Shown here: piece by piece, positions 58,939-64,000 of the stretch | Layout of the letters: each line of letters starts with the position of its first letter | How positions within the stretch are numbered: position 1 is the stretch's first letter | Assembly: GCF_031202305.1 (NCBI RefSeq) | Contig: NZ_CP101731.1 | Location: 1,984,001-2,048,000, forward strand | DNA length: 64,000 bases | Origin: Pelagibacterium sp. 26DY04 | GTDB taxonomy: Bacteria; Pseudomonadota; Alphaproteobacteria; Rhizobiales; Devosiaceae | Reading direction: 5' to 3' | Notes under the pieces: generated by a model | What the model was told of the DNA's origin: nothing | Databases searched by the model: none | Seen by the model: the letters and a program-made list of their open reading frames with translations, nothing else | Made by a program: the position numbers and the translations under genes

Positions 58939-59097
58939 TGTAATGACATTAAGGTCAATCGGAATTTGCCCACATTTTCTAACTTGACCACGCCCTGCTC
59001 ATTCCCTGTGCATTTTGCCAGAACTTTCATCAGAGAAATGGCCATAACTTGCCCAAACTGACCCGAACGTGTATGCCTGCATTTTGTAATGACATTG
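58939..59097. promoter_or_regulatory. Divergent promoter with two GntR-type operators
   Basis: TGTAATGACATTA (58939-58951) and TGTAATGACATTG (59085-59097) share 12 bases. TAATGACATTA in the first is a perfect 11-bp palindrome around a central A. One lies 36 bp before the pfkB start, the other 9 bp before the regulator's ATG, so a regulator here can control both transcripts. The protein that binds is inferred to be the adjacent GntR/UTRA product. Confidence 0.75.
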
Positions 59098-59106
59098 TAG
59101 GCAAGA

Positions 59107-59850
59107 ATGAGCTGGGAAACGGCATCGCTGGCGCCTGAAGGCGCGCCGAAATGGTTCCAGATCGCTGAAATCCTCAGACGATCGATCGCCAGAGGCGAGT
59201 TCTCGCCCGGCGATATCATGCCCACCGAAGCACGCCTCAACGAAACCTTTGGCATCAGCCGCACGACGGCGCGGGCAGCGCTCAACCGGCTGGTCCAAGA
59301 CGGCCTTCTGATCCGGCGACCAGGTGTGGGGTCCGTGGTCCTTGCCCCTAAAGTCGACCAACCCGTCAGCCAGATCCGTGGCTTTACCGAAGACATGCTC
59401 AGCCGGGGTCTCGTCCCGTCCTTTACGGTTCTCGAATGCGGTTGGGAGACCGCGACCGGCGAGGCTGCGCATGCCTTGGGGCTGGCCAGTTCCGACAAAC
59501 CGTTTAAATCGGTCCGTTTGCTCAAGGCAAACGACCGTCTCATTGGCCATTCGGCTTCGTGGATTCGCCCCGATATCTTTGGCGATATCCCGACGCCAAC
59601 CAGGGACATTCTGGCCACGGGCTCCCTTTATTCGTGGCTGCGGCACAATATCGGCATTGAGATTTCTGGCGGCGTAGAATTCATCGAGGCGCAAGCCGCT
59701 GACCCCACGACAGCCGCCCAACTCGAAATCGAACCCGGCACGGCGGTTCTGGTCATAACCCGCATTGCGAAGGCCACCAGCGGCCTTCCTGTGGAATTCG
59801 CTACGGTGATCTACAGATCGGACCGGTACAGGTTCAGGGTCGAGTTATAG
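59107..59850 (+). CDS. GntR family transcriptional regulator with UTRA domain
   Basis: A 247-residue HutC-type regulator. The winged HTH contains WFQIAEILRRSIARGEFSPG and FGISRTTARAALNRLVQDGL. The UTRA effector domain spans about residues 95-240, with SYSWLRHNIGIEISGG-like sequence. It divergently neighbours the sugar operon and carries matching palindromes in the shared spacer. It is related along its length to the second regulator at 60687. It probably senses the pathway's phosphorylated sugar. Confidence 0.93.
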   Translation: MSWETASLAPEGAPKWFQIAEILRRSIARGEFSPGDIMPTEARLNETFGISRTTARAALNRLVQDGLLIRRPGVGSVVLAPKVDQPVSQIRGFTEDMLSRGLVPSFTVLECGWETATGEAAHALGLASSDKPFKSVRLLKANDRLIGHSASWIRPDIFGDIPTPTRDILATGSLYSWLRHNIGIEISGGVEFIEAQAADPTTAAQLEIEPGTAVLVITRIAKATSGLPVEFATVIYRSDRYRFRVEL

Positions 59851-59929
59851 CCCTCCCGTACATGCTTCAGAGGGGCTGACAGGCCCGTCAAGATTAGCTA
59901 AACACCCCGAAACGATGGACTTTGCGCGT

Positions 59930-60110
59930 CTGTGATCTAAAGCGAACGTGTCTGCAGCGTTTGGGAGGATCGCGACGGCTTCGATCTCGACTTTGGCCCC
60001 ATGGGCAGGGCGGCCACCCGGTAGGTCGCTCGAGCCGGGGACGGAGCGGAAAACGCGGCGGCGTAGATTTCATTTGAGCTACTTCATTGCCGGAAGATCG
60101 GTCACCCAAT
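59930..60110 (-). pseudogene. RidA family gene relic (C-terminal part)
   Basis: No intact ORF. On the minus strand one frame gives NEIYAAAFSAPSPARATYRV and AALPMG, then, after a probable lost G near 60000, AKVEIEAVAILP with a further tail. Together this is the C-terminal half of a RidA-family imine/enamine deaminase, including the conserved Arg in PARATYRV and the Glu in VEIEAVA. Another frame break lies near 60070. The intact RidA gene at 62873 is separate. Confidence 0.75.
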
Positions 60111-60359
60111 GGGCTCAACTATCGCCCTAATATTTTCGAGCACCTGAACATTTGCGCGTCGGCGCGGCGCGCTTGACTGTAGGCCCAATGGCAGCCGGTG
60201 CGTGGGGGTTGAAACTTTCATGCTCGATCCTTTGATCAATAGTTTAGTGGGAATGGCCCAACGTGTGCATGGGCCGGTTGGCCCGTATTGCGGAGAGTTT
60301 CGATGTGCTCGGGTTGCCGATAGTGATGTGATCGATGGCACTTCACAATAGTCGCGCGA

Positions 60360-60640
60360 CCCCTGGGGCTGCGGGCTCGTGCAGTCCGAACCGGTAGATG
60401 CGTTCTATAGTTTCGATGTTGCCGGACAGTTAGATGAAGCGCCGCGCGTGTACCGAGGCGCAGTAAAGACAGCCCTCAATGCACGAAGCGATTAATGCCC
60501 CTAGTTCGCGTTCCGCCCTATCGAGACGACCTTCGACATAAAGAGCTTGATGGGGTGACATAAGAATCAGGGTCGCGTGCCAAAGTGCGCACGTAGGACA
60601 ATCACCTCAAAGCTTGATTGTCACTAACCGGCGCGTTAAT
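60360..60640 (-). pseudogene. Carboxymuconolactone decarboxylase/AhpD-like domain relic
   Basis: On the minus strand: MSPHQALYVEGRLDRAEREL then GALIASCIEGCLYCASVHAR with RRFI and a TAA, then LSGNIETIERIYRFGLHEP in the same frame. The CxxC with following Ser and His (CLYCASVH) is the AhpD/CMD active-site motif. The internal stop and the loss of recognisable sequence on both sides show decay. The rest of 59851-60686 holds nothing else I recognise. Confidence 0.75.
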
Positions 60641-60650
60641 CGAAAGTTGT

Positions 60651-60662
60651 CATGACGTCATG
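60651..60662. promoter_or_regulatory. Palindrome upstream of the second GntR gene
   Basis: CATGACGTCATG is a perfect 12-bp palindrome 24 bp before the ATG of the GntR/UTRA gene. Position and symmetry fit an autoregulatory operator. A partial match (AACGTCATT) lies in the divergent spacer at about 63343. The link is inference. Confidence 0.5.
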
Positions 60663-60686
60663 GCGGTTTACAAGTAGGGCAGGATC

Positions 60687-61439
60687 ATGGCCTGGCACGA
60701 CGCGCGTATCGAAAAAGGTCCGGTGCCGATCTGGTTTCAGATCTCCAACATACTGCGATCCTCTATTTCAGCCGGAGAGTTCAAAGAGGGAGACAAGCTT
60801 CCCTCCGAGGGCGACCTCAACCGTGTCTTCGGCGTTAGCCGCACAACCGCCCGCGCTGCACTGAACAAGCTCGAGAACGAAGGACTGATCTTCAGGCAGT
60901 CCGGACGCGGATCAATCGTTGTCACTGCCAAGGTCGACCAACCGCTCAATGTTCTTTCCGGTTTTGCTGACGACATGCGTCGTCGCGGCATCGAGCCCGG
61001 ATATAAGACACTGCTTTTCGGCTTTTCAGAACCCGACGAGGAAGTAGTTCGCGCGCTTGAACTCCATGGAGACCGCCGCGCCTTCAGGACGTGCCGCCTC
61101 CTGCTTGCCGACGGGCGCCCGATCGGTGTCACCACCTCCTGGATACCGGCGGCCGTTATGGGTGAAGTTGCACCTCCCGACCTGAATTATCTGAATTCCA
61201 ATTCGCTGTACCTGTGGCTGGCCGAACAGTGCGGGGTGCTGCTAAGCGGGGGGCGCGAATATATAGAGGCGGCCTGCGCTGACGTCGAAACGGCCGAACT
61301 CCTTGAGATGTCCGTCGGCGATCCCACCCTTGTTGCTCGGCGCCTTGTGCGCGATCAGCGCAGCCTGCCAGCCGAATACGCGGTCAACCATTACCGTGCC
61401 GACCGCTATCGCTACTGGATAGACCTCGAAATGGGCTGA
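60687..61439 (+). CDS. GntR family transcriptional regulator with UTRA domain (second paralogue)
   Basis: A 250-residue HutC-type regulator. WFQISNILRSSISAGEFKEG and FGVSRTTARAALNKLENEGL form the winged HTH, and the UTRA domain follows, ending in YRADRYRYWIDLEMG. Clearly similar to the regulator at 59107 (shared SRTTARAALN, KVDQP, GF..DM). GCAGG precedes the ATG. It probably controls the convergent M20 hydrolase/RidA genes and perhaps the ABC binding protein gene. Confidence 0.93.
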   Translation: MAWHDARIEKGPVPIWFQISNILRSSISAGEFKEGDKLPSEGDLNRVFGVSRTTARAALNKLENEGLIFRQSGRGSIVVTAKVDQPLNVLSGFADDMRRRGIEPGYKTLLFGFSEPDEEVVRALELHGDRRAFRTCRLLLADGRPIGVTTSWIPAAVMGEVAPPDLNYLNSNSLYLWLAEQCGVLLSGGREYIEAACADVETAELLEMSVGDPTLVARRLVRDQRSLPAEYAVNHYRADRYRYWIDLEMG

Positions 61440-61551
61440 CGCTCGCACCGAGAAAGCTTCGCATATACTGTTCGTCGGCGATGTCAGCAGGCGGAACCGA
61501 ATCGATTCCGATAGGGTCGAATTGGCTCGGTTGGCAATTTGAGAGCACCCA

Positions 61552-62823
61552 CTACTCCGATCGAAAGTTCGCGATCACGTGGTCGAGCACATCAATTGCC
61601 TCAGCTATGTCCTCGTCGCTGGCATGCTCGGCCGGGTTGTGGCTGATGCCTTGGCGGCACCGTACGAACACCATACCAAATGGTGCCAGCTCGCTCATCG
61701 CGATCCCGTCGTGTCCCGCCCCGCTCTGTAGCAGGCGGGGCGGGTGTCCATTGGCTTCCAGTGCCGCGCTGATCTGATTCACGATGCCCTGCGCGCATGC
61801 CTTGGCGTCCGAGCAGCGGCGCACGACCTCAGATATCATCACCCCGCGACGCGCAGCGATGGCCGTAAACCGTGCAAGGAGCTGTTCAAACGCGGCGGCA
61901 AGCGCATCATTGTCCTGATCGCGAACGTCGATCGAAAAGCGCACTTTGCCCGGCACCACATTACCCGCATTGGTGCGGCTCTGCACCAGGCCGACGGTGC
62001 CCACGATTCCGGCATCGGTGGCAATCTGCTCCACGGCGAGAATACACTCGGCGGCGGCGGCCATCGCGTCGCGGCGCCCCTGCATGGGCAGGGTACCGGC
62101 ATGCCCCGCGATACCCTCAACATCGAACTGAGCCCGTATTGAACCGGAGATGGCAGTAACACAGCCTAGGGCTAGCCCTTCGCGCTCAAGGACCGGTCCC
62201 TGCTCGATGTGAACTTCTATATAAGCGAGCGGCGGCGCGCCGCGCCGGGACGCCGTCCCGATCCGATCAGGCGGCAGCCCGATCGCCTCAAGCGCGCGGG
62301 CTATCGTGATCCCCTCAGAATCCTTGATGTCGAGGTGTTCCGCAAGCACCTGCCCGGAAAGCGCCCGACTTCCCAAATAACTGCCGCCGAAGCGTACCCC
62401 CTCTTCGTCCCAGAACCCCACAACCTCCAGCGGGAATGGAAGGCGCAGTCCCGCACCCCTGAGGTTGTCGACCGCCTCAATCCCGATCATCACGCCCAAA
62501 GGTCCATCAAATCGACCAGCATCCTGGACAGTATCCAGATGAGACCCGATCATAAGGGCTGGCGCGTCCGGTGTTTCACCTTCGTAGCGCCCAATGATAT
62601 TACCTACTGCATCGATCTGGACGGTAAGCCCCGCCTCTTCCATCCATGACGCAACGAGCGTGTTTGCAGTAATGTGCTCTGGGGTGAGGAACAATCGCGT
62701 GATTCCCCCCGCTTGGCTGCTGATTGCCGCGAGTTCGCGGAGCCGCCGCGACAGCCGCGCAGCGCGGTCGGAAAGAGCCAGCGGCTCACAGAGCGATGTC
62801 AATGGCGTGTCCTTTTTTTCCAT
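61552..62823 (-). CDS. M20 family Zn-dependent amidohydrolase (allantoate/N-carbamoyl-amino-acid hydrolase type)
   Basis: A 423-residue binuclear-metal amidohydrolase. Metal ligands are in IGSHLDTVQDAGRFDG, the catalytic Glu pair in FWDEEGVRFGGSYLGSRA, a ligand region in EVHIEQGPVLE, the dimer domain begins AGHAGTLPMQGRRD, and the late His is in QSGAGHDG. Substrates of the family are allantoate, N-carbamoyl amino acids or ureidoglycine-type compounds. I chose the ATG at 62823. It follows the ridA gene with a 49-bp gap. Confidence 0.92.
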   Translation of the reverse strand: MEKKDTPLTSLCEPLALSDRAARLSRRLRELAAISSQAGGITRLFLTPEHITANTLVASWMEEAGLTVQIDAVGNIIGRYEGETPDAPALMIGSHLDTVQDAGRFDGPLGVMIGIEAVDNLRGAGLRLPFPLEVVGFWDEEGVRFGGSYLGSRALSGQVLAEHLDIKDSEGITIARALEAIGLPPDRIGTASRRGAPPLAYIEVHIEQGPVLEREGLALGCVTAISGSIRAQFDVEGIAGHAGTLPMQGRRDAMAAAAECILAVEQIATDAGIVGTVGLVQSRTNAGNVVPGKVRFSIDVRDQDNDALAAAFEQLLARFTAIAARRGVMISEVVRRCSDAKACAQGIVNQISAALEANGHPPRLLQSGAGHDGIAMSELAPFGMVFVRCRQGISHNPAEHASDEDIAEAIDVLDHVIANFRSE

Positions 62824-62872
62824 GGAAAAGCTGCGCGATGGGCCGAGCCGATGTCGACCGATCGAAAGCCAA

Positions 62873-63256
62873 TCAGGGCGCTGGATAGTCGGCCGGCAGC
62901 GCTGCAGTGATGATAATTTCCACCTGATCGCCTTCTGGCATGACCGACTGGACGAATGAGCGCACCGGCCCATAACCGTCAGGCATCCATTCGGACCATA
63001 CCTTGTCAAATGCCGGTTTCTGATCGTGATCGGTCACCACCACTTCGGCCTTGACGATTCGCGTGCGATCGAGCCCAGCCTCCCTAAGGTAGCCGTCAAT
63101 GACCTCTAGCGCGCCGGCGGCCTGCTCGGGCAGCCCCACGCTTGTATCGCGCGAGGTTGCCACTGCCCACATGAAGCCACCCCCTCCCGGCAAATGATAG
63201 AATGCGACTTTGGATTTGGTGGGCATGTCCGCGATCGGCACGCGTCTGATGGTCAT
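62873..63256 (-). CDS. RidA family protein
   Basis: A 127-residue member of the RidA/YjgF/Rid superfamily. FYHLPGGGGFMWAVATSRD, LPEQAAGALEVIDGYLREAG and IVKAEVVVTDHD are visible. The canonical Arg of enamine deaminases (RPAR-type) is not evident, so it may belong to a Rid subfamily with another activity. GGAG precedes the ATG at 63256. Pairs with the M20 hydrolase in one transcript. Confidence 0.85.
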   Translation of the reverse strand: MTIRRVPIADMPTKSKVAFYHLPGGGGFMWAVATSRDTSVGLPEQAAGALEVIDGYLREAGLDRTRIVKAEVVVTDHDQKPAFDKVWSEWMPDGYGPVRSFVQSVMPEGDQVEIIITAALPADYPAP

Positions 63257-63493
63257 CTTAAGCTCCCGTCTCTTTCGTTCGATGGAATCCTAGCGACACT
63301 TCGCAAGGCACGATCTGAACCATAAGGGGACAACGATGGAACGTCATTACTTTTCGTCTGGTCACGGGCGAAAAAATGTGCATTCTTAATTTGTGCGCAT
63401 TATTTTAGCATAATCAAGGGCTCTGCGGGTGCCGGGGCTCCATCAGCATCTCGCCGGCAAGCAGGCCTGGCCAAGGGGAAGCGGAGAACAGAA
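63257..63493. other. Divergent spacer between ridA and the ABC binding protein gene
   Basis: About 235 bases. The AT-rich stretch from 63371 to 63412 has ATGTGCATT followed by TGTGCGCATT, direct-repeat-like, and a possible -10 CATAAT at 63408-63413. AACGTCATT occurs at about 63343. It must contain promoters for both directions. No coding frame. Confidence 0.4.
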
Positions 63494-64000
63494 ATGAAGT
63501 CCAAATTGATCTGGGTAATTGTGGGTGTAGGCATCGCCTCCATTGCGGTTTCGCAAGCGGCAGCGCGCTCACTGGATGAGATTACTGAATCAGGCGTTAT
63601 CCGCGTCGCCGTTCCGCAGGATGGCCCTCCCTTCGGGATGACCGACGCCAATCTTGAACTAGTCGGATATGATATCGACATGGCCCGTCTCGTCGCGGAA
63701 AGCCTAGGTGTCGATCTGGAAATGACCTCGGTCATCGGCGCCAATCGCGTGCCCTACCTTACGAGTGGCCGCGTCGATATCGTCATCTCCAGTCTGGGTC
63801 GTAATCCCGAGCGGGCCGAGGTGATCGACTTCTCCGAGCAGGCTTACGCCCCCTTTTTTAGTGGCGTCTTTGGCCCCGCCGATCTCGAGGTAGATTCGGT
63901 CGAAGACCTCGCGGGCATGACGGTTTCGGTGGCGCGCGGGTCCATCGAGGATCTCGAAATCACCGAGATGGCACTCGAAAGCACCGAAATCCGCCGCTTC
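63494..64000 (+). CDS. ABC transporter substrate-binding protein, amino-acid type (3'-truncated by window edge)
   Basis: The first 169 codons of a family-3 solute-binding protein. The signal peptide reads LIWVIVGVGIASIAVSQAAA, then DEITESGVIRVAVPQDGPPF and GYDIDMARLVAESLGV, and SGRVDIVISSLGRNPERAEV, all typical of polar amino-acid binding proteins. GGAG lies 9 bp before the ATG. The neighbouring hydrolase and RidA suggest import of a nitrogenous compound. Runs off the window. Confidence 0.9.
   Translation, partial: MKSKLIWVIVGVGIASIAVSQAAARSLDEITESGVIRVAVPQDGPPFGMTDANLELVGYDIDMARLVAESLGVDLEMTSVIGANRVPYLTSGRVDIVISSLGRNPERAEVIDFSEQAYAPFFSGVFGPADLEVDSVEDLAGMTVSVARGSIEDLEITEMALESTEIRRF

Overview
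The window is a 64 kb piece of an alphaproteobacterial chromosome, high in G+C. Gene content and order point to Hyphomicrobiales, and I infer something close to Devosiaceae (Devosia or Pelagibacterium). Supporting signs are a PDH cluster whose E1-beta subunit carries a lipoyl domain, COQ10-type and NDUFA12 genes, a B12-dependent ribonucleotide reductase, GTTC-N7-GTTC SOS boxes at lexA, and the order ppiD-trpE-trpG-trpD-trpC-moaC-moeA-lexA. The genus is not proven by anything I can compute here. I found no tRNA, rRNA or CRISPR array.

Region 1 (1 to about 39.7 kb) is a dense housekeeping backbone. On the minus strand it holds the pyruvate dehydrogenase/lipoate block (pdhA, pdhB, pdhC, an SGNH hydrolase, lpd, lipA, a COQ10-like gene), ftsB, eno, pyrG, secG and tpiA. 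On the plus strand lie a small ArsR/SRPBCC/DUF1801 cluster, ppiD with the trp genes, moaC-moeA, lexA, dsbA-like, aroQ, accB-accC and aat. A minus-strand group (NDUFA12, DUF2155 and a small unknown) precedes the large nrdJ.

Region 2 (39.7 to 53.3 kb) is a genome graveyard. It holds an AAA+/FtsH-like gene with an in-frame TGA and a frameshift, fused to the tail of an RpiR-type regulator; a truncated IS110 transposase; a 5.3 kb autotransporter broken at two sites, one of them a tandem 7-bp repeat; and IS5 and IS630 transposase relics. An intact two-gene isoquinoline 1-oxidoreductase-type molybdoenzyme (iorAB) follows, then relics of a response-regulator receiver, a tyrosine recombinase and an excisionase-like HTH protein.

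Region 3 (53.3 to 64 kb) is catabolic. A seven-gene minus-strand operon encodes a sugar ABC importer, two unfamiliar small proteins, a BtpA/SgcQ-like protein and a PfkB kinase. A divergent GntR/UTRA regulator faces it, with two matching operator-like palindromes between them. Then come decayed RidA and carboxymuconolactone-decarboxylase-like genes, a second GntR/UTRA paralogue, an M20 amidohydrolase with an intact RidA, and the start of an amino-acid-type ABC binding protein cut by the window edge. The sugar operon, with its two proteins of unknown role, is my best candidate for an undescribed pathway.
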